Source of the DNA: Podocnemis expansa
Taxonomy: Eukaryota > Chordata > Testudines > Podocnemididae
Length of the DNA: 64,000 nucleotides
Assembly (NCBI GenBank): GCA_007922195.1
Contig: ML682028.1
Span: 18,100,148-18,164,147 of the forward strand
Direction of reading: 5' to 3'
Positions 25,591 through 36,839 of this stretch are shown here, one piece after another. The notes under the pieces were generated by a model. The model had not been told where the DNA came from, did no database searches, and saw only the letters and a list, made by a program, of their open reading frames with translations. The position numbers and the translations under genes are program-made. Positions within the stretch are counted from its first letter, which is position 1, and the number at the start of each line of letters is the position of its first letter.

Positions 25591-25988
25591 GTTTTGTAAC
25601 AAAACACCAGCTCTCCTATCAAAACATACATATTGACTCAAATTCAGTTGGACAGAGTCCCTTTAAAAGTGTTTAGAATAGAATAGGTTTGAAGAAAAGT
25701 CCGAATTTTGAGGGGAAAAAAATTAAAAAGTTATCAGTTGCTGAGTGCTAGTTGGATGTGAAAAAGCCATTGATCTTGCTTTGCAGGCTGCACGCCGGAC
25801 AGATGGATGTATGGGGAGCTGCACAGATATCATATTGGCTTCACACAACACATTTATGACTCTGGCTGGAAAACCTTCTGAGAAATCCATTGGTGTGATT
25901 TATTACATTTCCAATGTGTGTGAATCCATTTCTGTTCCACTGACCAGCCCTAAAGACAGCATCTGTAATGTGTCAAAGTCAGAGATTG

Positions 25989-26010
25989 AAAAATAAATAA
26001 ATAAATAAAT
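25989..26010 (+). repeat. (AAAT)n microsatellite
   Basis: Five perfect AAAT units with a short A-rich lead. Confidence 0.9.
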
Positions 26011-26019
26011 CAGGCAAAG

Positions 26020-27410
26020 GAGGGAGAGGTAGGAGATCTGTCTCATGGCAGATTTCCTTTCCATGTTGCCTTTTGAAAGATGAAAGACTCCTTTTGCAAA
26101 AGAACAGCCATTCTCCTCTCTCTCAGTCACAGCCGTGGCGCTTGCTGTGGTGCTGTTCCCATTGAGTGATGAAAAGGCTGAGAGGCAATAAAACTTGCTT
26201 TAAACACACTTCCTGCCTTTCCCACCACAGCCAGTTAGGGACGGCCCAGACTCATTCCATTTCCTGAGGTGTTTATCCTGGCAAGCCCTTAGTGGGCTGG
26301 TGTAAGCGTACCCGCCTTTACCTGTCAGTGGGAACAACTCAACCCTGACCTAGGCTGAATCAGAAGCCAGGATCTCTCTTCCCAGCCACATCTCCATGAT
26401 ATCCCCTTCCATCCTCTGCACATGCTCCCTGGGCCAAGTTAAACAACATGTATGGCAGAAACCTCCCAGATGTTCCAGGTGTTAACCTGCAACAGAGGTT
26501 TTGTAGGAGTGGGGAGGTATTTCCAAGCCCTCCGCTCTCCACCAGCACCGGTTCACTCACTCACTGGTGAGAAGTCAGAGGCACCAAACTGCTTAAAGAG
26601 CTTTCCCAGATGTTAAGCAGGGGTCCTGAAAATACAGGTCATTGCAGAGAGCACACCCAGGTCCTGCTGGCATGTGCTCCTGTGGCAGGTGACTTAGGTG
26701 AAGTACAGCAGAGGGTCGTGATGAGCAATTGATGGTGCAAGGAACCCAAGTTCATGTCACAGTAGAAGAGAAGGCAACAGTCCTGGATACACTGCTCCAG
26801 TTACAGCCACAGGAAGTCTTCCCACACAGAGCCACTCCTGCTAGGATCGGGGGGTACAGCGGAGAATTGTCCAACAGCAAAAGAAACACTTGTCTGATGA
26901 GACTGACGGCAGGCAAACCAAGCAAAGAGAGTATGAAACACTTCTTCATGCAGGGCATAATCAGTCTGTGGTTCGTGGCTCCCAGAGGTTAGACCGCAGC
27001 AGGAATTTTACGATGGGCTGGATAATTTTACAGCCAATGATATTTAGAGTGGCAAGCTAGGATAAACCCAATTCAACCTCAGGCTTCATGGCATAAGCTG
27101 ATCACTACAGGGGTCAGGAAGTAATGACAACCAGCTAGATCCATTACAGGAGAAGATTGTTTTTTCTTATTCCTTTCCTCTTCACCTGCTTTCTTTCTTC
27201 CTCCTTCCTCTTCACCATCACCTGCTCTAGAAATCGATAGACAATGCTTGACTGCTGTGTTGACTCCAAGCTCTGAGTAGGTGCAGGAGAACAACACTGG
27301 GCCAGATTTTCAGGTGTGTGAAAGTGCAGGCATTTGTGCACCTAATTGCATTAAATGCATCCAGTAAAATTCATTCCCGGTAACATGGGAAGCTCAATCA
27401 TTTGTGCACC
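26020..27410. other. Intergenic, no feature recognised
   Basis: Pyrimidine-rich stretch at 27170-27215. No exon or repeat identified. Confidence 0.45.
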
Positions 27411-27830
27411 TTGAGCTCTGGGGTGCAGAAAGCAGATTGCACAAAAGAATTTTTTTGTGCACATAGCCTATGAAAAATTAGAGGGAACATTGCAAGCAGA
27501 GCGGCTCAGGTGCTCCAGACCCAAGTGAATCCCTTGCAAAGTTTTGGAGCCAGTGTCCAAATTTGTGCGCATTCCAGTGAGTGTGGTCAAACTTCTGAGT
27601 GCAATGAAGTGAGTATGATACAAATAATATCTAAATTTTATTTTGATCTGGTGATGGAAATGATTTTATAAATTAAAAAACCTTATTTGAAACATGTTAC
27701 TTGAAATCACCTTCGTAGCATAAAAATATTAGCACCGTTGAATTTTTTTGTGCACGCTTTATTTTGTTGTGTGCATGGATTTCATAACCTGTGCACGTGC
27801 ACACACGCGCACAGCTTAGAGGGAACATAG
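27410..27830. repeat. Reptile-type repeat with direct terminal copies
   Basis: The block TTAGAGGGAACAT occurs at 27478-27490 and again at 27816-27828, each preceded by TTTTTTTGTGCAC within about 90 bp. A perfect 12 bp palindrome GTGCACGTGCAC lies at 27791-27802, inside a 23-base strictly alternating purine-pyrimidine tract (27791-27813). Family not named. Confidence 0.6.
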
Positions 27831-28214
27831 TCTACTTGTTGTTTGCAAAATACACAGCATAAATACTTGAGCTTCCCCAGATCAAAAACCACCATCCTGC
27901 TCCCACTGACATCAACTGCAGGACCCCCACTGTGAGCTGGCATGGCTCTGAAGTTGGTTAACTTTGGCAGGCCTAGAAAACACGGGTCCTGTCCATTGTA
28001 ACCATGGCCTTGCTGACACAGGGCACATCAATGAAAGGTAGCCCTTCCCTTGGCAGAACCACAGGTTTGCCTTGTGGGCACTGTAAGGACATTCCTGGAG
28101 GTACAGCTGCCAAGGATCATGTGTGGGTATGCTCTGGCAACAGTGCCCTTCTACTGCTTCTTCCTTGTGAATATCTCAAAGGGCACCACAGATATTAATA
28201 ACTTCAGACTCACT

Positions 28215-28345
28215 GCCCTACTGGGAAGCAGGCACCATCCCATTTGACAGAAGGAAACTAAGGCCGAGAGAGACACCCACAGTCCCCCAAAGATTCAGGG
28301 TGAGAGCCAAGCCTAGAACCCAAAACGCCCGTGCTTTAATCACTG
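28215..28345 (-). repeat. MIR SINE relic
   Basis: CATTTGACAGAAGGAAACTA, AGGCCGAGAGAGACACCCAC, AGAGCCAAGCCTAGAACCC and GTGCTTTAATCACTGCACA match reverse MIR in order, including its tRNA-like head. Confidence 0.8.
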
Positions 28346-28349
28346 CACA

Positions 28350-30300
28350 AGCTGCCTCCTAGCATACAATGAGAATATTACAGAATCTGCCATGCCAGAG
28401 TGTGCCACATGTGAAAAACTGCAGCTAACATAAAAACTGGTCAACACCACCCATTTTGGTGCCAAAGGTGAAAAATCCCCACTTCAAATCCAAATTATAC
28501 CCTGCAGGAAAACTGCGATTTCAGTGCCTAAAGCCCAGGGGCTTTTTTAAAGATAGCTCAAAGGGGAAAACACACAGATCAAAGGAGAGGACTCAAGGGG
28601 CCCAGCCCGATTCCTCCTCCCCCAAGCATAGCACAGGTAGTGAGCAAATCTGGGATCCAGGTCCCACCATTCTTTGATGGGCCTGGCAAGTGGATCACTG
28701 ATCCATGTGACTTGCCAGCTTGTGCCATGACAAAGGGCAGGCAGTTGTAGGGCATGGAAGGAGGTCGCGGCAGCAGAGGAAATGCTTTAGAAGGAAGGTT
28801 GCTTTAAACATGGCTAAGACTGGAGCCAGAGCTCACTGGAGAGTTCTGAGTCAGTCAAAGAAACTACAAAAAAGCTAAATTCCCATGGATAAATCAATGG
28901 GGAAGCTTCCAGGCATCCAGCACAGGAAAAGGTAGCAAGAAAAAAGGATCCATAGTTAGAGCAGGAGAACCAGGCTTCAAATCCTTGCTTTGCCCCAGGG
29001 ATGCAGCCATGGCCACCCTGTGTGTCCCAGCCCCACCCCCCAGACACCTGTTCTTCCATCAGCTCGGGGCTCTCCGTAAGTTACATAAGGTAACTCTCTG
29101 GAGAGCAGGACCTTAATCTGGTGCATTTATTTCAGCATCAGCAGGGGTGGGTGCCTTGGAGCTTGAAAATCATCCCCAAAATGTGCACTGCAGTTGATGG
29201 ACACCCCCTTGCGCTCCCCCAGTTTTGCTCTCACATCGTGGCCGGCCCCTTTGCAGCCACAAATCTGAGCTAAAGACCGCCCCCCCCCCAAGTTTCCCAG
29301 CCCTGCTGCTTTAATTGATGAGGAAGGAGCAGACCAACCCATTGCTCACAAGGCTGGGGGGAACCAGCCTGAGAAGCTGCTCTTTCCCCTTCTCTTGTGG
29401 GAATGGTAGTTGCTGCAGTATCCTCCCCAAGCCCCTCCTCTAAAACTCCTCTCAGCTCTGCAGCGGGCACCTCAGCTTCCTGCAGCAGCTCTGATTTGCT
29501 GCTCTTCCCCAGGAGGCAGGGAAGGCAACCAATCAGAGAGTGTTTTCCCACTGGCACACCTGAAATTAATTCAGGAGTAGGCTTAGCACTTGAATTGGCA
29601 ATGCTGGTTTTAGTCCAGCCTCCATCATCAGACCAAGGCACGGTCAGCTGCAAAGAAGGCCCAGGTTGGAATAGCAGGAGAGAAAGGTGCTTGGGCAGTG
29701 GTCCAAAGGCTGGAAGAGCAGGAGGCAGCATATCAAGACAAAGATGCGATAATCAGCCTGCAGCTGCACAGAAGAGGTTGCCCACAGCTCCTGAAATGTT
29801 ATACTCTTAAGAGCCTTAATGTCACTCAAAGGAAATTTTTATGCTTCTGGAGCAAACATGGTGACTGACAGGGCTCCTTCCAGCCTCACTCACAGGCAAG
29901 AGACTAGCTAAACCAAGAAGGAAGACTCACAAAATCAAGTTGCCTCCGATTTTGTTTCTGTGCTGACTTTGGCAAACTCCATGCACTCCTGTGGGCCACA
30001 AAACAGCACATTCAACTCAGACCAACCCCCCCCTTCTGAGGCCCTACACATTCAAACAGCAAGAGATTGATGGTTTAAGAGCCACATTTTCCTTGGAAGG
30101 GAGGCCAAACAATCATGTGCTGGTTGCCCGTTATCATTATACAAGGTTGAGGCCCATGTCAACACCTCATTGAGGCTCCAGATTCTCAAGGAAGGAAATC
30201 CGGAAATGCAGAAAGGGAGATGGCCCAAGCAGTGGTAACCCAGCCATTGTGCCTCCTGGGCCATTACAGAAACACATGGAAAAAACCTGCAAGCACAGGA
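28350..30300. other. Intergenic, no gene recognised
   Basis: The 153-codon minus frame at 29270-29731 and the overlapping 137-codon plus frame at 29397-29810 share the same low-complexity serine/proline-rich DNA and are not supported as genes. There is a run of 10 C at 29280-29289. Confidence 0.5.
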
Positions 30301-30475
30301 ATCGTGAAAGCAAATTAGACTTATGGTCCACCTAGTCCCATATCCTGTCTCTGGCAGGCACTTCACCAGATGCTCTGGTGATGCTAAGACCAGGTGCTCC
30401 AGAGAAAGGGGTAAGAAACCCCATAATGGACAATTACAAAATAACTTGCTCATGGGAAAGTTTCTGTCTGAACTG
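30300..30475 (-). repeat. CR1 LINE fragment
   Basis: TATGGTCCACCTAGTCCCAT, TCCTGTCTCTGGCAGGC and AGACCAGGTGCTCCAGAGA follow a CR1 3' region that I recall as common in turtles. Truncated on both sides. Confidence 0.7.
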
Positions 30476-30479
30476 ACCC

Positions 30480-32280
30480 AACTCCCACTGGGGCTTCTGA
30501 CTCACTAGATTTATGCTTGCGGAAAGATTATGAACACCACCATGTGCACTCAGTCTGCGTTGACACAAGCCAGCTGGATTCCCTGCTCACCCAGACCCCT
30601 GCTCCACCTTCTTCCCTCCCCCTCACAGTTGGTTAAATTCACCCCTGGACAGAAAGTGCATACACCAATGAAGTCCTGTTGGTAGGGCTGAGATAGCCTA
30701 GAGGCCTTGTGCGCTTTGTCTCCTGATGGGTGACATCAGCCAACATGAGAAGAGATGAGAACAGGGCTTGTCTTGGAGCCTCAAGGGCCCCATTGGGCAC
30801 ATGTCCTTTTCTATCATTATAGGCCAGAAGCTATAGCTGTCAGTATTGTTCTCATGCCAGGCTACAGAGCATTACGCACTCTGTAAATACAGGATTCCCT
30901 TCCTCCCCCTTGCTGTTTCTTGGCCCAAGATGCACAAGACTTCACCGTCACTGCAAACCAGCTCAGGCCATGGTCTGCAGCTGGGGACTGACCCCAAACA
31001 ATCTGAATGCCAAACACTGAAGCCCACAAGTTGGAGGATAGGCCTGCAACTGTGTTTTAAAACAAGGACCATATGGTTACAGTAATATGACCAGCTTGTA
31101 TGCCATAAAATGACTAAGTGTGAGAAGACAGGAAGACTCCCAGTGGGGTTAAAGCAGGCCCCAGCATGGCCTTTGAGCAGCAAATGGCAATTTTTTATTC
31201 AGCCAGCTCTCTGCCTTCCCAGCAGCCAAATAATTAAATATTCATATGTTTCCGCCGCCCCTTAAGAAAGCAATAAGTCAAATTTTAAGGGTGTGGGGGG
31301 GATTAAAATTCCCTAAAGGCAACAAATTAGAGTAAATTTCCAGATTCCCCCCTCCCCACACACACTTCAATTTATGAATGAAAATACGCTTCTGCCTTGG
31401 CATTTGCAGACTTCCTAGATACACATGGGTAAGAAGGGGGGGGGGGAATCCTGGAATTATGAGGCTCCAGAACCAATTAGGCCTGTTTACGTTGACGTAA
31501 AGTCTGGGCAAATTCCCCACCCCTGCTTTGAGCATATTTATGAAATTACTCCCGCTGACATTGACAGATGCTGAAGGGAAGGTCCCAATGTACAAATAAC
31601 CAGCTAGTGCTACTTGGATTTTATTTTAGCAACAGCTCACACCATTCTTTAGGCAGCCGGTTCTTATAAAAGAAAAAAAAATCCCTCAACTCATATATTC
31701 CCACCACTACCACCCATTTTCAAACATTTTCCTTCATTGCCATTTTATGGGAAAAGAGGCCCTGAAATTCGTGTCTTTATGACTGTTCAGCCCCTGACGA
31801 TGGAGACCTCCAGAAGCCAGTGTCTCTCCAGAGGCAAGATGGAGCCCAAACTCAGCCTAGGTAAAAGACGAGAAGTAGAAGAGGAGAAGGCTGATAGGAA
31901 ATGGCCTGGCTCTATCTTGGGGATAGAGGCATATACTTTGCCCCACAGACCTTACAATCTAACTAAATGAGACAGATAAAGAAGAAAGGAAAAGAGAGAC
32001 CCAGAAAGGAGAAACACATTGCCTAGAAACCACACCTCTTGAGTCCTGAACCTGCATCCTATCCACTAGGCCACCATGCAAGTGGTCATGGTGAAAAAGA
32101 GGGGGTATATGGAAGGCCAGAAGCTTTTTAGAAAGGAAGAGAGGATGGCTTTTTGCTGGATCGGATCCCAGTCAATCTTAATGAGGCTCGGTAGAATTTG
32201 ATTTGGGGTTTTTCATCATTTGATGGATAACATCAATACTTAAGCCACCTGATTCAGTTTCAAGAAATCATCACACAACA
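30480..32280. other. Intergenic with a non-repetitive AT-rich patch
   Basis: No gene. The part at 31185-31600 lacks repeat signatures and contains AATAATTAAATATTCATATG-like homeobox-type strings (31229-31248); see findings. A MIR-like scrap lies at 31985-32075 (GTCCTGAACCTGCATCC, CACTAGGCCACCATGC, minus strand). Confidence 0.4.
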
Positions 32281-33010
32281 GAGGGGCATGAACTGGCCTT
32301 TGTGGAGATCCTGTGGTCCCACTATGCCCCACCCCATGAAGCAGCGAAGTGACAACCAAAGAGCAGCAAGCATGGCTCTGGAAGGCCTGCCTAGAGAGGC
32401 CTCATGGGAGCAGCCAATCAGAGCCCAGCAAGCTCCTATAAAAGGACTACAGGGACTTATCAGGTCAGCTCCCAGCTGGGACCAGGTGGGGCCAAAGGAG
32501 CCTGACAGGTAGCCAGTGTTTATGGTGGGCTGAATTTACACTGAGATTGCAGAGAGATAAGGACTTTGACGCCCAGTTACAGTTAGAGATAAAAGGGTCC
32601 AGTGGGAAAAGGCCCAGGGAAATAGCAAGGAGGGACTGAAGTTGAGTAGTGTGTGGCTACTGTATCCCTGGGGTGGAACCCACAATCGTGGGCAGGTCTG
32701 GTTCTCCTACGCCCACTGGTAAAAGGGCATAAACCCCAAAAAGGGACTGGAGCTCATCTGGGAGCCAAACAAAGTGCTGAATTTAAAGGACCCAGAATTA
32801 GGGCTCAAGACCTTAGTGAAGGCAGACAGACTGTTTATTGATTGGACTTTAATATCCTGAAAGATGTTTATTTGGACTTTGTGATTTGTCAGCAAAGGCA
32901 AGCCACTGAAGACCTAACCAAGTAATCTGGTGCCCCACAGGGGTCCCCAGGAATGAGAAATGCACTGTGAGACCACATCCCGTCATGAGCAAGCATGCCC
33001 CCCATGACAG
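32281..33010 (+). mobile_element. Probable LTR-like module with core promoter
   Basis: CCAAT (32414-32418) lies 19 bp before TATAAAAGG (32437-32445), and a CAG pyrimidine start-like site follows about 30 bp further. Downstream blocks (GGTCTGGTTCTCCTACGCCC, GACTGTTTATTGATTGGAC, TTATTTGGACTTTGTGA, GCACTGTGAGACCACATCC) match a turtle repeat from memory that I take to be an LTR. No coding region, primer-binding site or second LTR was found, so it would be a solo LTR. An ordinary lncRNA promoter is the alternative. Confidence 0.45.
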
Positions 33011-33019
33011 GGGATCAGA

Positions 33020-35690
33020 CAACAATTAGCTAACAGCATCAGACATCAAGACAATTTGTGAAAGCTTCACCATTAAGACACATGCTATTACCGTACCAAA
33101 ATTTACACATTAAATAAACTTCAATCAAACTTTTAAGAAGTCTCAAGGAGCAGGTTTCTTACTTCGCCTACCTGTATATTTCGATTATCAATTGATGGAA
33201 ATTGTTTTTCCTTTGGTTTGTGCGCGTACAGTGAAATAGACATTTACTAACAGTGACCGATAAAAATCTAATCTTTACAAAGCTCATTTTCATCCATCCC
33301 TGCTCAGTGACATCCCTTAGCCATGCTGGAGACCATGGGGGGGAACAATTATGGCCAGGAAACCTACAGTAAAGATTCCCTCCATAAAGAGAAACTATTA
33401 GAATCTGAGACCTCACCCCTAAGACACCAGCCCAGCCACAGAAAGGGGCTCTGTCTGACACAGGAATATTTTATATGATCCTTAAAATTACAGAGATTAG
33501 CTAATAAACCCCCTTCTCTCACAGCTTAATTTGGTACCGCCAGCTACTCTGTGGTGCAGCTTAAACAAGAGGCCTCTGCTGTGCGAATGCAATCCCAGCC
33601 ATCCAGGCTCAGCTGGGTCCACTTCCTTGGTGCAGAGAACAGCCGCAGCAATCTGGGTGAGAACAATGGCCATAAGAAACTCAGAGGGATTTGAGGGATG
33701 GGTGAGGAGGCACATGGGGTGTAGGGAGGATGCACAGTAATTACAGCTTGGTAAAATCATTCCATGTTGGCTGGCAATGTGGAGTGCACCACTGGAAAGT
33801 TGGATGAATGGAACAATTTCACCTCAGGTCTCTGACAGCAGAGGGGTTCATAAGAAAGCTATTCCACTAAGGGCAAGGGTGCTGCAATGGGAATATTATC
33901 TTGATGTCCCCAACACTACAGGACATGCAGCTTCGCTCCCCATCCCCTGAACTGGCCTGGACAGGGTAGCCAAGGGAGACCCTGACTCTCTCTGTCCCCT
34001 CTATAGTTTCTGGAAGAGCAGCTGCAGGACACAGCTGGCAGAGACAGGCACCAGTACTAGATGAGCTCACCTGTTGTTGTCATTAGAGCAAATGAAGAGA
34101 GATTTCACATCAGTGATTCACTAAAAGGCCCTTCTTTCCCATCAGCTCCTCTCCCACTGGCAGAGGCAAGAGGGAGGTGTGGAACTTAGAGGAAGCTGGT
34201 AGGGGAATAGGTCAAGACTCTCGGGTGTGTTTAGAAATAAATGGTCAGTTTCCATCACAGATGGAGGTCACCAGTGCCCCATCCTTTGTATTCTGTCATT
34301 TGCACCACATCTATTATTCCCTATTATTTAAGTTCAGACGGTACTCAGAGAGACAACGTGGACACGGATGCTCTATGGAGAAGAGGTGTCCTGGCTGCAG
34401 GAACAGCATTATGCTGAGCATCCGCTCAGATTCCCCACAGCTTTGCCCTAATGCTGACAAAAGGAGGATTTCTGCCAGTGGAAACCTCTGAAAGGTTCCA
34501 TTACAGAATGGATCAACGTGCTCTGTAGCTTTCTGGGGAAATGCTGCTAACACTCTGTGGTTTCAATCTCTTTCCTAAGAAATCTCAGTAATGTAACTTC
34601 CTTAGCTCGCACACATTTGTAGACAAGCCTCTGCAAAATTCAGACTCTAAATCTATTTGATGGTGGGAAGGGGAGAGAACTGGGCCTGCTTCTATCCTCT
34701 GTGTCCCCCCACCAGGCATTGCAACACAAAAAGCACGGTCTGGGAAGGGCAAGGCGACCTTAAGCTTCCTTTGGTTTGCCTGGACCTTTGGCTGTCTGCA
34801 AACTAATGTGGCCCTCACTAGAAATTAGAGTAACGCGGGGGTCACTCTCGTGTATGACAACCAGAATATCCAAAGCAGCATGTGCTACATACAGATCTGT
34901 TCCCTGCCACTCCCCCCATGTGCAAAGAAGGCAGCACAGGGCTAACAACAGTCCATGCTGGTCCTGCCCTGGAGGAATTCTCCCCTGGTCCCTTGTCCTG
35001 TTTTCACAACCACTGTAGTCTGCCAGAGCACTGGATAGGGGCTGGAGCAGAAGAGCAACTGCCATGCAGCCTTCATGTGTTTGGCATAATTTGCCTAGAG
35101 TTGACAAAAGTTCAGATTATGTGGCAAGGCAGGCCCCCCTACCACCTCATTTTGGGTTTTCAAGGAGCGACACCCCTCTGCAGCATTCAGGTTGCTAACA
35201 GGGTCAGGGAACAATGAAATTCAAGGACTACCAAAAAAAAAAAAAAAGGGAAAAACACTCATGGATGACAGCACTACAGCAGGTAAAAAGTTGGAAGTGT
35301 GGCCCTAAACTACATAAGCTTGAAGGTTATTTCCCCCTATTGAGATCTGACTAACCTGATCTGCAAACACATCCTTCCTGGTGAACAGGGAGATGTGTTG
35401 TGTGCAGAAATATAACAGTCACTAATATATTCCCCACCTCTGCCCCGCTCTCTTTCCAAGAAAAGGCCTTTACACTCACATGTTTTGACAGGTCAGGTAA
35501 TCCTTGTTCCATGGCTGAATCATGTTTATGTCTCTGGTGTCAGGCCAACAGCCCTCTGGGTAGGATCAATAGCAGCCCAGAGCCAGTCTTAATCACTACA
35601 GATTCAGTCTGGACAAACTCACCAGATGGCCAGGTTGAGTTTATTCTGCTCTCACTGATGTACTCACTGCCCCCCGCCTTCCTTTCCTGA
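33020..35690. other. Intergenic, no gene recognised
   Basis: Holds a run of 15 A (35233-35247). No exon, RNA gene or clear repeat otherwise. Confidence 0.5.
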
Positions 35691-35698
35691 CCTCAAGG

Positions 35699-35880
35699 AC
35701 TTGAAGGTCAGAAAGGACCAATACGATCATCCAGTCTGACACAGTCCTGCATAACGCAGGCCACAGAGTCTCACCCGTCCACTCCTGCAATAAACCTCTA
35801 ACCTAGGCCTGAGTTACTGAAGTCCTCATATCACGATTCAGAGACTTTAAGGTACAAAGAATCCACCAGCAAGTGAGCCA
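35699..35880 (-). repeat. CR1 LINE fragment
   Basis: GAAGGTCAGAAAGGACCA, CGATCATCCAGTCTGACA, CTGCATAACGCAGGCCACAG and CAATAAACCTCTAACCTAGG are the reverse complement of a reptile CR1 3' end. Confidence 0.8.
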
Positions 35881-35885
35881 TGCCT

Positions 35886-36172
35886 AGGGTTACCAGATGT
35901 CAGGAAAACAGAGGACATTTCTTCCTTTTTACCACCACATCTTCCATCCGTCAGGCATTTTAAAATACATGATTTTGTCTGAATGTTTATTTAAATGGGT
36001 TAAAGTATGCTGGAATGCCACAGAATACCTTATTTTTAGGGGAAAGCATTCCAGGGCTCCCTAAAAACAGAAGAATATTACATTAACACTGCATTTTCTG
36101 CATGTGTCCTCCAACGTCCTCCTTTTCGTACTTCCCTGTCCTCCTTTCCAGGCTTTGGTATCTGGTAGCTTT
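35886..36172 (-). repeat. MITE-like element, copy 2, both ends present
   Basis: Left AGGGTTACCAGATGTC and right GGTATCTGGTAGC are inverted relative to each other (shared ACCAGAT). The interior is the reverse complement of 18845-19092. Length about 287 bp. Family unnamed; no clear target-site duplication. Confidence 0.75.
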
Positions 36173-36399
36173 AGCCATGCCCCATGCTACAGAGGAAGGA
36201 AAAAAAAAAAAACCAAACCACCCAGAGCCTTTTCCAATGTGCCCTGGGGGAACATTCCTTCCCAATCTCAAACATGGCCTTCAGTTAAATCCTGAGCATT
36301 GGAGAAAGACTCACCAGACAGACACCCAAGAAAAAATTCTCTGTAATAACTCAGAACCCACACCATTAATCATCCCATTGGCATATCTACCATCAGGAG

Positions 36400-36640
36400 C
36401 CAAAAATCAGTCAATTGCTAAACAAGGCTGTCCCATTATACCATCCCCTCCATAAATTTACCAGGCTCAGTTTTAAAAATAGCTAGGATTTTTTGCTCAT
36501 TGCTCCCTTAGAAGGCTATTCCAGAACTTCACTCCTCTTATGTTGAGAAAACTGCCTTCAAATCTGAACTTTCTGCTAGCCAATTTATGCCCCTTTGTTC
36601 CTATATCCATATATCCATTTGTTCTTATGTGCCTGCTCAA
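36400..36640 (-). repeat. CR1 LINE fragment (L3-like)
   Basis: CTGTCCCATTATACCATCCC, CCTTAGAAGGCTATTCCAG, AACTTCACTCCTCTTATG and CCCTTTGTTCCTATATCCAT are the reverse complement of a CR1/L3 3' region. Confidence 0.75.
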
Positions 36641-36670
36641 GCAGGCTTTGGAAGACGCAGGACTGCACTG

Positions 36671-36835
36671 AGAGTACGTCTCCATTTGGACCACTGCTGC
36701 TCTAGTGCTTCAATGTAGACTCTCATCACAGCGACGGTAGGAAGGAAGAATTCTTCCATCGACCTAGCGATGTCCACATTGGGGTTTAGGGTAGCTTAGC
36801 TGTATCTCATGAAGGCGTGGATTTTGCTCACTTAC
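36671..36835. repeat. Turtle-type MITE fragment
   Basis: GCTTCAATGTAGACTCTC, TTCTTCCATCGACCTAGCG, TGTCCACATTGGGGTTTAGG and AGGCGTGGATTTT closely follow an abundant turtle repeat from memory. One of the better clues to the host. Confidence 0.7.
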
Positions 36836-36839
36836 TGGT

